Numbered from the stretch's first letter, positions 45,100 to 54,844 are shown. The stretch is 64,000 nt of DNA from Pseudomonas umsongensis (GCF_002236105.1 NZ_NIWU01000001.1:310001-374000), one strand, 5' to 3'. Notes: a model not told the origin generated them from the letters alone. Program-made: numbers and translations.

Positions 45100-45349
45100 G
45101 ATCGAATGGACCTTTAACCGGGAAGGCGGGCCTGCAGCAATCGCCTGGCACCGACGTCAATGAATGTTGTGGTAAAGCAAACCCGCAGGTGCTTGGGAGG
45201 ATCGCTCCGGCACCGCTGTTTCGTCGCTGCAACACCCGGTTTGAGCTGCGCTTGAACAAACATGAATCAAGGAATTTGTGGTTCCTTATTTTTGTGCGAT
45301 TGTGTAAAAATATCCCCGCATCCACCTTCCTGCAAGGATTTTATACGAC
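45100..45349. promoter_or_regulatory. Divergent control region of efflux operon and tetR
   Basis: The 250 bp between emrA and the TetR gene must contain both promoters. I see no long palindrome that would be a clear operator. The right end (ACGAC before ATG 45350) has AAGGATTTT as a ribosome site. Confidence 0.4.
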
Positions 45350-45976
45350 ATGGCACAAAATAAAGTGACAGCGGGCAAAGGCCGCGGCCGACCCCGCGCG
45401 TATGACCCGCAGACAGCGTTGCAACAAGCGCTCGGTGTGTTCTGGAGCACTGGCTATTCCGGCGCCTCCCTGGACAGCATCGCCACCGCGGCCGGGATGA
45501 ATCGCCCCAGCCTCTATGCGGCCTTTGGTGACAAACATGCGCTGTACATCAAGGCGCTCGAGCAGTACTGGGAGTTTGCCGCCGCCGACATGCAGGCCGC
45601 GCTGGCCGACAACCAACTGAAGTTGTGCCAGGCGCTGATGCGTTTCTACGAGGGACAGTTGTCGATCTACTTTTCGGGCGACGGTCAGCCACGTGGCTGC
45701 TTCGCGATTGGCACGGCGACCACCGAGGCTGTCGAGGATCCGCAGATCCGAGCGGTGCTCAGTGATCGCCTGAGCAGGTTGGATGCCGATCTGGAGGCGC
45801 GCCTGCGCAGGGCCATTGCATCTGGCGAATTAAAAGACGATGTCGATGCAGGAGCCCTGGCGGTGCTCGCTTCATCGCTGCTGCACAGCATTTCGATCCG
45901 TGCGCGAGCCGGCAAGTCGCGTGAGGAATTGACGGCGCTCGCACGTAATGCGGTCGGTGTGATCTGCGGTGAGTGA
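45350..45976 (+). CDS. TetR-family repressor
   Basis: A 208-residue TetR regulator. The N-terminal DNA-binding domain reads GRGRPRAYDPQTALQQALGVFWSTGYSGASLDSIATAAGMNRPSLYAAFGDKHALYIKAL, given here as separate landmarks: the GRGRPR arm, the turn GASLDSIA, and the recognition helix RPSLYAAFG. The C-terminal ligand domain carries a conserved CFAIGTA segment. It is divergent from the emrAB-nodT operon and likely represses it. The stop overlaps the start of mug by 8 bases. Confidence 0.9.
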   Translation: MAQNKVTAGKGRGRPRAYDPQTALQQALGVFWSTGYSGASLDSIATAAGMNRPSLYAAFGDKHALYIKALEQYWEFAAADMQAALADNQLKLCQALMRFYEGQLSIYFSGDGQPRGCFAIGTATTEAVEDPQIRAVLSDRLSRLDADLEARLRRAIASGELKDDVDAGALAVLASSLLHSISIRARAGKSREELTALARNAVGVICGE

Positions 45977-46487
45977 AGGGCTCGACGATATACTGGCGCC
46001 ACAATTGGACGTGGTTTTTTGCGGCATCAACCCAGGCGTGACTGCCGCGGCCCAGGGGCATCATTTTGCCGGTCGGGGCAATCGTTTTTGGCGCACATTG
46101 CACCTCGCCGGTTTTACGTCACATCAACTTCAGCCGGAGCAAGACCAGGACATTCTGCGCCATGGCTGTGGTTTGACCGCCGTGGTCCAGCGGCCGACGG
46201 CGCGGGCGGACCAGCTGTCGGCCCATGAATTTGTCGCGGCCGCGGCGGCTTTCGAACAAAAGATCGCCGGTATTGCGCCACGTTTCGTGGCGTTTCTCGG
46301 TAAGGCGGCGTACTGCGCCTTGTCCGATCAGCGCGACGCTGCCTGGGGACCGCAGCCGAAGACATTCGGCAATGCCGCGGTCTGGGTCCTTCCCAACCCC
46401 AGCGGGCGAAATCGTGCCTTTTCCCTTGAGCAATTGGTCGCTGAGTACAGCCAACTGTATGTTGCACTGGGCGCGCGCCTGTTTTAG
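45969..46487 (+). CDS. mug: G/U mismatch-specific DNA glycosylase Mug
   Basis: A 172-residue Mug-family DNA glycosylase. Motif 1 is GINPGVTAAAQGHHFAGRGNRFW (the GINPG turn with the catalytic Asn), and motif 2 is LPNPSGRNR. It removes uracil, ethenocytosine and mispaired thymine opposite guanine. It starts at GTG 45969 inside the TetR coding end, so it is translated along with it, an odd but common regulator-repair pairing in Pseudomonas. All key residues are present. Confidence 0.9.
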   Translation: MSEGLDDILAPQLDVVFCGINPGVTAAAQGHHFAGRGNRFWRTLHLAGFTSHQLQPEQDQDILRHGCGLTAVVQRPTARADQLSAHEFVAAAAAFEQKIAGIAPRFVAFLGKAAYCALSDQRDAAWGPQPKTFGNAAVWVLPNPSGRNRAFSLEQLVAEYSQLYVALGARLF

Positions 46488-46911
46488 CGCGAGAGTCCAG
46501 AAAAGTCTTGGGTGTGCACCAAGGACGCGCCTGACGCCATTTTTTCCGGCCCTGAATATCGCTCGCCCAGACCCGTTCCGTGGCACTGTGTGGCAGTGAT
46601 CGGCTGTCCGATGGGAGGCGATCTACGCCGACGCTCGACGGCATCTTCGTTGCATTGGTTTATGTGTGCGATGGGTGATTTGACGGCGTTTTTATAAGAG
46701 GCCACTGCATGCATAAACACTTGCTGTCTCTGACAATTCACTTAGGCTGCTTGCGTCGTTTTTTTGACGTTATCCGCCGCCGTTTTATATTTCTATTTAT
46801 TATTGTGACGTGCTATTGACGTACTGGCTATCTGCTTATAGGCTCCATTTAGCCTGATTCAGATTTCCTCAATCGACTCATCCCAAACCCTCAGCGCAGG
46901 GAGGCGGTTAT
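46488..46911. other. Promoter-type region before the exopolysaccharide module
   Basis: About 420 bp. The 60-codon frame at 46512 is a shadow without a start signal. The right half (46740-46880) is AT-rich, with TTTTTTT and TATTTATTATTG tracts, and should hold the promoter of the secreted protein. No operator is obvious. Confidence 0.4.
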
Positions 46912-47391
46912 ATGCGGACGACAGTTTTCATTAAGTTGATTGTGTTATTTGCGACTCTGAATGGAGTAGCCGTTGCCACTGCCCAAGCAGCCAATTTGCC
47001 CTATGAAATTAGTCGCATAAGTAGCGCTTGCGAGGGTGCAAGGACTCAGGCAGCCGTGGCTTCGACCGAAGCTGCGACTGCGGCGTCGACGAGCCTTGGT
47101 ACAGTCCATGGTGGCTCTTCGCTAGATGCCAAAAGTGCCAAAATTTCCAACGCTGATAATGGATCCAAGTCGGGAGTAAATGCTTCCGTCAATAGTTCAG
47201 CATGCGACGGTTTAATGACGGAAGTTGCCAAGCAGCCGTTCGCGATTAATTCAGTACAAGACAAGGGGCTGGCGGGTGATTCGGCGTTTCACGACACTCA
47301 GCCCAATGCAGTCCCGGTCTCTGCGGTTGTATGGTTATTCTCTTCCGCACTATTAGGTTTCATCGTTGTCGCCAATCGGCGCAAGATTTAA
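46912..47391 (+). CDS. Secreted protein with C-terminal exosortase-type sorting signal
   Basis: A 159-residue protein with signal peptide (cleavage about AQA at residue 26), a low-complexity Ala/Ser/Thr mid-region and two cysteines (SSACEG, SSACDG). The last 27 residues read VPVSAVVWLFSSALLGF followed by a basic RRK end: a proline motif, a hydrophobic helix and an arginine cluster, which matches VPLPA/PEP-CTERM tails removed by exosortases. The following genes are of the EPS type associated with this sorting system. ATG 46912 follows GGGAGGCGG. The tail assignment is by pattern, and no exosortase is in the window. Confidence 0.6.
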   Translation: MRTTVFIKLIVLFATLNGVAVATAQAANLPYEISRISSACEGARTQAAVASTEAATAASTSLGTVHGGSSLDAKSAKISNADNGSKSGVNASVNSSACDGLMTEVAKQPFAINSVQDKGLAGDSAFHDTQPNAVPVSAVVWLFSSALLGFIVVANRRKI

Positions 47392-47500
47392 GTGTGAGTT
47401 TTGCGAAATAGTTTTTCTTGTGGGTGCTACAGGCCTAAAGAGGACGCTGATTGTAACGGTTGATCCTCATTAGATGAGCTAACCAGGCGGAGGATTCCAG

Positions 47501-48058
47501 ATGCTGCGTTTAATGTTACCTGCACTGTGTGCGCTGGCGATCTTGCCCGGCGTGGCCCGTGCCGCCGAAGACAACTCCTATCTCCTGAACGCTGGAGACA
47601 AGGTTGAAGTGTCCATTTGGGGCGAGCCAGCGGAAAAAATAGAGCGCGTAGATGTGCTGCCCAATGGCTACATCACTTTGAAGCTGGCGGGGCCGGTCAA
47701 GGTCAAAGGGCTTGATACGGCTCAAGCTGAAAAGATAATCACTGAAAAACTCACGAAATATTATCCCGATCCGGTAGTCAGCGTTGTGGTAACCGAGGCC
47801 AAGGGCAATGTCGTCTATGTCCAGGGCAAGGTAATCAAGCCCGGCAAGGTGCAGATGAACGGTGAGACCGATGTGCTGCAAGCCTTGAGCGAGGCTGGCG
47901 GGTTGGACAAGTTCGCTGACAAGGACGAAATCAAGCTCTTGCGGCGCGAAGGGAAAAAACAGAAAGTACTGCTCGTCAACTACGACGATCTGATCGCCGG
48001 ACGTGACATGTCCACTAACTTTGAACTTCAGGCCGGCGATACGCTGGTCGTTCCCTGA
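47501..48058 (+). CDS. Wza-like polysaccharide export protein
   Basis: A 185-residue periplasmic protein with signal peptide MLRLMLPALCALAILPGVARA. It has a Poly_export domain (YLLNAGDKVEVSIWGEP ... LPNGYITLKLAGPVKVKG) and one SLBB domain (VYVQGKVIKPGKVQM). The length and single SLBB match the short export protein of EPS loci with an XrtA-type system rather than the 380-residue E. coli Wza. It lacks a lipobox, so it may associate with the separate beta-barrel gene downstream instead of forming its own outer-membrane pore. Confidence 0.85.
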   Translation: MLRLMLPALCALAILPGVARAAEDNSYLLNAGDKVEVSIWGEPAEKIERVDVLPNGYITLKLAGPVKVKGLDTAQAEKIITEKLTKYYPDPVVSVVVTEAKGNVVYVQGKVIKPGKVQMNGETDVLQALSEAGGLDKFADKDEIKLLRREGKKQKVLLVNYDDLIAGRDMSTNFELQAGDTLVVP

Positions 48059-48084
48059 CATTGCGCGATGCATTAAGGATTAAC

Positions 48085-49206
48085 TTGCGTTCATTGCAAA
48101 CAACCGGAGTGGTGATGGCAATATTGACTTTGCCATGTTCCGGCATGACCTACGCCGGCGCCTGGCAGTCGGCAGTTGCGCTGCCCATGACAGTCGAGCA
48201 CGACAGCAATCCATTGCTCTTGACGAGTGACGAGAAAGCGATCACGCGAACGATCATTGCCCCCGATTACACGCTGGTGGGTAATTTTGATCGGGACCAG
48301 TGGAAGTTTGGCCTCGGTGTCAATGTGGAGCGCTCGTCCGATACCGACGTCGTGTCCAATCGAGAAGACCCGAGGCTATCGTTTGGTTGGCAGCGTGAGA
48401 CCGAAAAGGGTGGCTATGGACTCACGGCGAGATACATCGAGAGTTCGACGCTTTCCACTGAAGTCCAGCAAACCGGTGTCACAGACTCGACCGATGGCAC
48501 GCAAAAGCTCTCGAACATCGGCGGTAACTGGCGATCCGCGGTGACCGAGCGCAGCAGCCTGGTCGACGAAATCGACCTCACCCATGTCGAATACGACACC
48601 GCCTCGCTGACCAACTACGATGAGCTGACCAACCGTCTCAGCTGGCTTTATCAATGGAATGAGCGGGTCGAACTGTTCACCCGATTCGAAGCGACGCGTT
48701 ATGAGCCCAAGGACGACACCAGCACCCTGGGCTCCTCGAACAGCTACACCCCGGTGGTCGGCGTGAACTACCAGATCTCCGAGCGGTTTACGGGATCTGT
48801 GTACGGCGGTATGAACAAGGTATCCAACAGCAACAGTGGTCCCACTGGCCAGGGTGGCGTGAGCCTGCGTTACACCGGTGAGCGTGTCGAGACCAATGCC
48901 GAAGCCAGTCGCAGCACGATCGCCAACGGGGAGAACGGCCTGGTCGAGTCCGATGAGCTTCGGGGTAACTGGAGTTATCTACTCGACGAGACCAGTCGTG
49001 TCGGTGTTGATGGCTCCTGGCAAAAAACCAAAGGGGACGCGCCCAGTACCTTTCGCACATACGGCGCGTTTGTGAGTCGCGAGCTCTCGCCTTTTTGGCT
49101 TGCACGCCTATCCTTCACCTACAAAGAGCGCGAGCGAGACGGCTTGCCAAATGCCGATGCCAACATCATAGGGATGACCTTGATCTATAGTCACCCCGAC
49201 TTCTGA
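48085..49206 (+). CDS. Outer-membrane beta-barrel of the exopolysaccharide module
   Basis: A 373-residue barrel protein from TTG 48085, whose ribosome site AAGGA (48074-48078) is well spaced and whose signal peptide ends MTYAGA. Alternatives are TTG 48061 and ATG 48115. The body alternates short beta strands with Asp/Thr-rich loops (DRDQWKFGLGVNVERSS, GFGWQRETEKGGYGL-like, LSRELSPFWLARLSFTYKE) and ends in HPDF with a C-terminal Phe. It resembles the PEP-CTERM system-associated outer-membrane proteins found with the same neighbours. It would let the polymer out. Confidence 0.75.
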   Translation: MRSLQTTGVVMAILTLPCSGMTYAGAWQSAVALPMTVEHDSNPLLLTSDEKAITRTIIAPDYTLVGNFDRDQWKFGLGVNVERSSDTDVVSNREDPRLSFGWQRETEKGGYGLTARYIESSTLSTEVQQTGVTDSTDGTQKLSNIGGNWRSAVTERSSLVDEIDLTHVEYDTASLTNYDELTNRLSWLYQWNERVELFTRFEATRYEPKDDTSTLGSSNSYTPVVGVNYQISERFTGSVYGGMNKVSNSNSGPTGQGGVSLRYTGERVETNAEASRSTIANGENGLVESDELRGNWSYLLDETSRVGVDGSWQKTKGDAPSTFRTYGAFVSRELSPFWLARLSFTYKERERDGLPNADANIIGMTLIYSHPDF

Positions 49207-49226
49207 CCTTCAGCAGCGTGGTATTT

Positions 49227-50789
49227 ATGTCCTCTGAATACGAAATGTCGGTCAACGACTACATTGCAGTAATCAAGCACCGGGCCTGGCTGTTGATTGT
49301 GACGGGGGCCGTGATAATCGGGGCGGCTGTATTGGTGGCGACCTCCATGCCACCGATCTATCAGTCGTCCGGAACTATCCTGGTGGAATCTCAGCAGATT
49401 TCGCCGGACCTGGTGGCGGGGAACAATAATACCTTTGCTGACGAGCGCATCGAAGTCATCCGCCAGCGTGTGATGACCCGTGAGCACTTGGAGGCGATCA
49501 TCAACAAGTACAATCTTTTCGAAACGGGCAGCCGGCGCCTGACCCTGACCGAAAAGATCGAAGAGATGCGCAATGCGATTTCCGTCGCCCTGGTCAGTGC
49601 GGCGGTGAAGGGGCGAGGCGAGGTAACGATTGCCTTCCGCCTTGCCTTCGAGCACAGGGAGCCAGAAGTCGCGAACGAAGTGGCCAACGAACTGGTGACG
49701 CTGTTCCTCAATGAGAACATCAAGCAGCGTACCGAGCGCGCCAGTGAAACCACGGAGTTCCTGACCCAGGAGGCGAACAAGCTGCGCACTGAACTGGAAG
49801 TGCTGGAGAACAAGCTGGCGGACTTCAAGCAAGCCCATGGCAACGCGTTGCCTGAGCATCAGGAACTGCGCATGAACATGTTGTCGCGCTCTGAACTCGA
49901 GCTCAAGGATATCGACCGTGACTACAAGGCGGCCAACGAGGATTTGCGCTTCCAGGACCTGGAACTGTCGGCGGCCCATGCCGGTCTATCGATCAAGCAG
50001 GGCACGGCAGGTGCGGCCGCTGAACCGGTAGAGGATCTGGCCAGCCTCAAGGCCGAGTACGCCCGGCTGCTGACGATCTACACCGAAGCCCACCCGGATG
50101 TTCGGACGGTCAAACGCAAGATCGCCGCCATGCAGGCCAGTCAAGGTCGCGGCGGTTCCGTCACGCCGGTCAGCCTGGACGTTGCCAGGGTCCAGGCGCG
50201 CATTGCCGCCTCGGAACAGCGCATGCGATCGCTGGCCGCGCAGAAGCAGCAGTTGTTGGACAAGATCGCGACCCTGGAAAGCCAGATTCTCGAGGCGCCG
50301 CAAGTGGAACGTGGCCTGGTCACGCTGATGCGCGACCATGAAAACGCACGCAAGAAATACGAAGAAATTCGCACCAAGGAGATGAGTGCGAAGATTACCG
50401 AAAGCCTGGAGCAGGAAAACAAAGCCGAGCGTTTTGTGCTGCTCGAAGCGCCGCTGATGCCGGAAAAACCGGTACGGCCGAACCGCAAGAAAGTCGTGGC
50501 CCTGGGCTTTGTCCTTGCGCCGGTAGGGGCGGGTGCACTGGTGATGTTGCTGGAGATGCTGAGCCAGCGGGTACGGGGTGTCGACGCGCTAACCAGTGTG
50601 CTGGGCAGGCGCGTACTGGTTGCCATTCCCTACATTCATACCCAGGCGGAACTGGCTCGTCGCAAACAGTGGCGAACGATACTGGTGCTCTGTGGCGTCT
50701 TGATGATCGTGGTCTCTCTGGTGCTCCTGCACTTCTTCTACATGCCACTGGATCTGCTGATGTTCAAGGCTCTGGCGCGGTTTGAATAA
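49227..50789 (+). CDS. Exopolysaccharide chain-length/export protein (Wzc-N/GumC-like)
   Basis: A 520-residue inner-membrane protein. Helix 1 is WLLIVTGAVIIGAAVLVA, just after the Wzz-type MSVNDYIAVIKHR start. A long periplasmic coiled coil (about 160-430) follows, then a tail helix near VLGFVLAPVGAGALVMLLEM and a last segment ILVLCGVLMIVVSLVLLHFF. The PEKPVRPNR linker is typical of GumC/Wzc. There is no kinase domain; that is the next gene. It sets polymer length and couples synthesis to the outer-membrane exporter. Confidence 0.85.
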   Translation: MSSEYEMSVNDYIAVIKHRAWLLIVTGAVIIGAAVLVATSMPPIYQSSGTILVESQQISPDLVAGNNNTFADERIEVIRQRVMTREHLEAIINKYNLFETGSRRLTLTEKIEEMRNAISVALVSAAVKGRGEVTIAFRLAFEHREPEVANEVANELVTLFLNENIKQRTERASETTEFLTQEANKLRTELEVLENKLADFKQAHGNALPEHQELRMNMLSRSELELKDIDRDYKAANEDLRFQDLELSAAHAGLSIKQGTAGAAAEPVEDLASLKAEYARLLTIYTEAHPDVRTVKRKIAAMQASQGRGGSVTPVSLDVARVQARIAASEQRMRSLAAQKQQLLDKIATLESQILEAPQVERGLVTLMRDHENARKKYEEIRTKEMSAKITESLEQENKAERFVLLEAPLMPEKPVRPNRKKVVALGFVLAPVGAGALVMLLEMLSQRVRGVDALTSVLGRRVLVAIPYIHTQAELARRKQWRTILVLCGVLMIVVSLVLLHFFYMPLDLLMFKALARFE

Positions 50790-50800
50790 GGAATATTGCG

Positions 50801-51589
50801 ATGGAAATTATTAAGCCACCTCTGGGTAAGGGCGAACAATCGCCTTCGTCAGGCCTGGTGCTCTCTTCATCCGGACAGCCTGCACCGCTCAATGCGCTCA
50901 GTTACGTACAAACCAAGGTTGTACCGTTGCGGGCCGAGCACCTGGAGCGCCATCGCATTGTCGCCTACAACAAGAATTCGAACATGGGCTGGGCGTTCGA
51001 TCTGCTGCGTACCCAGGTCTTGAAGGCCATGGAGGAGAATGGCTGGCGCACGCTCGCCATCACCTCGCCGACGCCGGAGGCGGGCAAGTCGGTGTTGGCG
51101 ATCAACCTGGCAATGAGTATCGCGCACCACACGACCAAGACGGCGCTGCTGGTGGATTTCGATCTGCGTTGTCCCAAGGTCGGTAGCTACCTGGGGCTGC
51201 CGATGGAAAAATCGCTCAATGAATTCCTGACCAACGAAGCAGAGCTGCAAGAGGTCCTGGTCAATCCGACCTTGCCGCGCTTTGTGGTCTTGCCGACGCG
51301 CGAACCGATTCCGCTCTCCACCGAGGTGCTGTCTTCGCCGGTGGTGGGCGATTTGATCGTTGATCTGCGCGAACGCTACAACTCTCGAGTTGTGATCTTC
51401 GATTTGCCGCCGGTGCTGAGTTCGGATGATGTGATAACTATCCTGCCCAAGTTCGACTGTGTCTTGCTGGTGGTTGCCAATGGCATGAATACCAAGAAAG
51501 AGATCGAGGAGAGTCTGCATCATCTGGGCAGGGCGAACCTGATTGGTACGGTGCTGAACAAGTCGGGGCCGGCGAAACGGCCTTACTAG
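50801..51589 (+). CDS. BY-kinase-like ATPase of the exopolysaccharide module
   Basis: A 262-residue CpsD/CapB-like P-loop ATPase. Walker A is TPEAGKSVLA (residues 88-97), Walker A' LLVDFDLRCPK and Walker B VVIFDLPPVLSSDD. Unlike true BY-kinases, it has no C-terminal tyrosine cluster; it ends KRPY with one Tyr, so autophosphorylation signalling may be limited. It forms the partner of the preceding chain-length protein. It is the last recognisable gene of the locus before the repeat block. No glycosyltransferase or polymerase gene follows in the window. Confidence 0.85.
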   Translation: MEIIKPPLGKGEQSPSSGLVLSSSGQPAPLNALSYVQTKVVPLRAEHLERHRIVAYNKNSNMGWAFDLLRTQVLKAMEENGWRTLAITSPTPEAGKSVLAINLAMSIAHHTTKTALLVDFDLRCPKVGSYLGLPMEKSLNEFLTNEAELQEVLVNPTLPRFVVLPTREPIPLSTEVLSSPVVGDLIVDLRERYNSRVVIFDLPPVLSSDDVITILPKFDCVLLVVANGMNTKKEIEESLHHLGRANLIGTVLNKSGPAKRPY

Positions 51590-53689
51590 GAATTGCCGCA
51601 CGGCTCGCGGTTGTCCCCGATCAACTGTGGGAGCGAGCCTGCTCGCGAAGGTGGCCTGACGGCCGACCTATTGTTCGTTGTCTGAGTTCATATCCATTGG
51701 TGCGGTAAAGGCTGGATTTCGCTTTTACCTTAGGAGCCAGGCTTGCCGGCGAAGGCGTCCTGGCGGCCAATGGGGATTTGTGACTGAGTACATATCCATT
51801 CCTGCGGTAACGGTCACTTATGGTTTCGCCCTTACGGCGAGTCACTTGGAAGAGCCCCAAGTAACCAAGGGCTCTTGCCCCTGGCGTTCGGTGCCTCGCT
51901 AAGGCTCGGCATACCCTCGCTCCGGTCCTGCTCCGTGGGCCCGCCGCGATGGGCCATCCTTGGCCCAGCGCGGCTAAACCGGCATCCTTGCCGGTTTACC
52001 CACTGCGCAGAACCTCCACTCGGCCTCTCGAGGGGGCAAGAAAATCAAAAGCCAGATCACAATCAAAAGCGAGGCGGCCGACCGGCCGGCCTGACCGGAA
52101 GCCATACGCATACCTCCTGTAGGAGCGAGCATGCTCGCGAAAAACCTGAGAGCACTGCGGGCTACCAGGTGCCCGGCGTTATCGTTGACGACCATCGCGA
52201 CGGTGCGACGATTCGACATGCTCGCTTCTACAGGGGATCGAGGTACACCCGTAACAGTCAGGTCGGCTTTAAGGCCGCCTCGCTTTTGTTTTTGATCTGG
52301 GCGCCCCGTTAACCACGATGGCCGAACGCAGGCGTTGCGCAGTGGGTAAACCGGCAGGACGCCGGTTTAGCCGCGCTGGGCCAGGGATGGCCCTTCGCGG
52401 CGACCCACGGAGCAATGCCGGAGAGAGGGCATGCCGAGCCCAAGCGAGGCACCGAGTGGTGGGGCAAAGCCTTTTGCTTCCTTTTTGGCGTTTGAAAAAG
52501 GGAGTCGCTGTAAAAGCGAAACCATAGGAGGCCGTTACCGCAGCAATGGATATGTACTCCGACAACCAATTTCACACAGGGCTTCCTGTGACGCTTCGCA
52601 TCAACGTTGCGCACGGCTCAATTAACGCGTCGTCAGTGGAACGCAGAGCGTCCCTGGCGGCATTCCCACGCAGAGCGTGGGAACGATCAAAACACAGGCA
52701 TCACCAAAAGCAGGTCGGCTTTAAGGCCGCCTCGCTTTGCTGTTGATCGCGAGCGCCCCGTTAACCACGATGGCCGAACGCAGGCATTGCGCAGTGGGGA
52801 AACCGGCAGGACGCCGGTTTAGCCGCGCAGGGCCAAGGATGGCCCATCGCGGCGACCCACGGAGCAATGCCGGAGAGAGGGCATGCCGAGCTCTAGCGAG
52901 GCACCGAGTGGTGGGGCAAAGCCTTTTGCTTCCTTTTTGCTGGGCCGGCACTCCGGCGTTTGAAAAAGGGAGTCGCCGTAAGGGCGAAACCATAGGCGGC
53001 CGTTACCGCAGCAATGGATATGCACTCCGACAACCAATTTCACACAGGGCTTCCTGTGACGCCCCGCATCACCGTCGCGCACGGCTCAATTAATGCGTCA
53101 TCAGCGGAACGCGGAGCGTCCCTGGCGGCATTCCCACGCAGAGCGTGGGAACGATCAATCGAGGTACACCCGTCAAAGTCAGGTCGGCTTTAAGGCCGCC
53201 TCGCTTTGCTTTTGATCGCGAGCGCCCCGTTAACCACGATGGCCGAACGCAGGCATTGCGCAGTGGGTAAACCGGCAGGACGCCGGTTTAGCCGCGCTGG
53301 GCCAGGGAAGGCCCATCGCGGCGACCCACGGAGCAATGCCGGAGAGAGGGCATGCCGAGCCCAAGCGAGGCGCCGAGTGGTGGGGCAAAGCCTTTTGCTT
53401 CCTTTTTGCTGGGCCGGCACTCCGGCGTTTGAAAAAGGGAGTCGCCGTAAGGGCGAAACCATAAGTGGCCGTTACCGCAGCAATGGATATGTACTCCGAC
53501 AACCAATTTCACACAGGGCTTCCTGTGACGCCCCGCATCATCGTCGCGCACGGCTCAATTAATGCGTCATCAGCGGAACGCGGAGCGCCCTGGCGGCATT
53601 CCCACGCAGAGCGTGGGAACGATCAATCAACAGGCTCAGGGCCCGAGGGGACTCTTGATTAGCTGCCCACCGCAATAGGCCTTAAATAA
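51590..53689. repeat. Repeat block: one inverted and three direct long units
   Basis: A 2.1-kb gene-free block. A direct unit starting GGTCGGCTTTAAGGCCGCCT occurs at 52261-52712, 52713-53181 and 53182 to about 53632 (periods of 452 and 469 bp). Each unit ends in a TTCCCACGC AGA GCGTGGGAA hairpin. At about 51690-52090 a diverged copy runs the other way. REP elements at 51625-51651 and 52118-52236 flank it. ORFs of 118 codons recur in units 2 and 3 at the same place, but all frames look like repeat shadows. The block separates the EPS module from the ABC importer. Confidence 0.8.
52118..52236. repeat. REP pair (BIME)
   Basis: CTGTAGGAGCGAGCATGCTCG (first arm) and its near inverse ending GCTTCTACAG, separated by a GC-rich middle. 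It lies between the inverted and direct long repeats. Confidence 0.75.
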
Positions 53690-54844
53690 TCAGTGCGCCC
53701 CAGCAGCCTTGTTCAAATCGCTCTCAGCCCATTCGGTATAAACACAGGCATCGGCAGTCGCCCAGCGCACACGCACCGGATCCCCCGCCTTCATGGGCAT
53801 GCCCGCCGCGGAAAGCGCCTTGACGGTCATCGACGTACCGCCCGAAGTCACCACGCTGCACGTCTGGCTTTCCCCCAGGAAAAGCACTTCCACCACCTTG
53901 GCCGTCACTTCATTCCAACCGGCGGCCAACGGCTCCTGAGCGGCTTGCTCGAGACTCAAGGCCAGCGCCTTTTCCGGTCGCACCATCAACAGTACGTCCT
54001 GGTTGGTTTGCAGGCCGGCTGTCAGGCGGATCGACAGCGACTGCCCCTCAAACGTTGCCACGGCGTTGCCCTGGGCCTTGAGCTTGAGGAAGTTCGAGTT
54101 ACCAAGGAACGAGGCGACAAAGGCATTCGGCGGATTCTGGTACAGGTCGTAACCGCTGCCCAGGCCGACGATCTTGCCGTGGCTGAAGATGGCGATGCGC
54201 TGGGACAGGCGCATGGCTTCTTCCTGGTCGTGGGTCACGTAGACGATGGTGATGCCCAGGCGCCGATGCAGCTGGCGCAGTTCGTCCTGCAAATCTTCAC
54301 GCAGTTTCTTGTCCAGTGCGCCCAGCGGTTCATCCATCAGCAGGATGCGTGGCTCGTAGACCAGCGCCCGAGCGATGGCGACCCGTTGCTGCTGGCCGCC
54401 GGAGAGTTGCGAAGGGCGGCGATGGGCGAATTGCTCAAGCTGCACCAGCTTGAGCATCGCATCGACCCGGCGATCACGCTCGGCCGGGGCCAGTTTGCGG
54501 ATGGCCAGCGGGAAGGCAATGTTGTCGCGCACCGACAGGTGCGGGAACAGCGAGTAGCGCTGGAACACCATACCGATGTCACGCTTGTGCGGCGGCACAT
54601 TGACCAGTGACTGGCCGTTGACCAGGATCTCGCCGCTGCTCGGGGTTTCGAAACCGGCGAGCATCGACAGCGTCGTACTTTTACCCGAGCCGCTGGAGCC
54701 GAGGAAGGTCAGGAATTCACCGTCCTTGATGTCCAGCGAGATGTCGTCCACGGCAGCAAAGTCGCCGTAGTATTTATTCAAGTTGCGCAAGCTCACCAGG
54801 GGCTTGTCATTTTGCTGCGCGGTATCTTTGATCACTGCACTCAT
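53690..54844 (-). CDS. Polyamine-type ABC importer ATPase (PotA-like)
   Basis: A 384-residue ABC ATPase of the PotA/CysA group: Walker A GSSGSGKSTTLS, the LSGGQQQRVAIARALV signature, Walker B ILLMDEPLGALD, then the H-loop THDQEEAM. The C-terminal 110 residues are a TOBE regulatory domain. It is the last gene of the four-gene operon (binding protein, two permeases, ATPase). It powers uptake of spermidine/putrescine-like compounds, though the exact ligand is unknown, and the nearby regulator suggests a catabolic substrate. Confidence 0.9.
   Translation of the reverse strand: MSAVIKDTAQQNDKPLVSLRNLNKYYGDFAAVDDISLDIKDGEFLTFLGSSGSGKSTTLSMLAGFETPSSGEILVNGQSLVNVPPHKRDIGMVFQRYSLFPHLSVRDNIAFPLAIRKLAPAERDRRVDAMLKLVQLEQFAHRRPSQLSGGQQQRVAIARALVYEPRILLMDEPLGALDKKLREDLQDELRQLHRRLGITIVYVTHDQEEAMRLSQRIAIFSHGKIVGLGSGYDLYQNPPNAFVASFLGNSNFLKLKAQGNAVATFEGQSLSIRLTAGLQTNQDVLLMVRPEKALALSLEQAAQEPLAAGWNEVTAKVVEVLFLGESQTCSVVTSGGTSMTVKALSAAGMPMKAGDPVRVRWATADACVYTEWAESDLNKAAGAH

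Noticed and set aside
52737..53562. Two similar 118-codon frames (52737-53093, 53206-53562)
   Set aside because: They are equivalent frames of two long repeat copies, rich in Arg and Ala, without start signals; the whole unit is better explained as non-coding repeat.
51625..53640. Regularly spaced repeats as a possible CRISPR array
   Set aside because: The units are about 450 bp, not 25-40 bp, spacers are not unique, and there are no cas genes.
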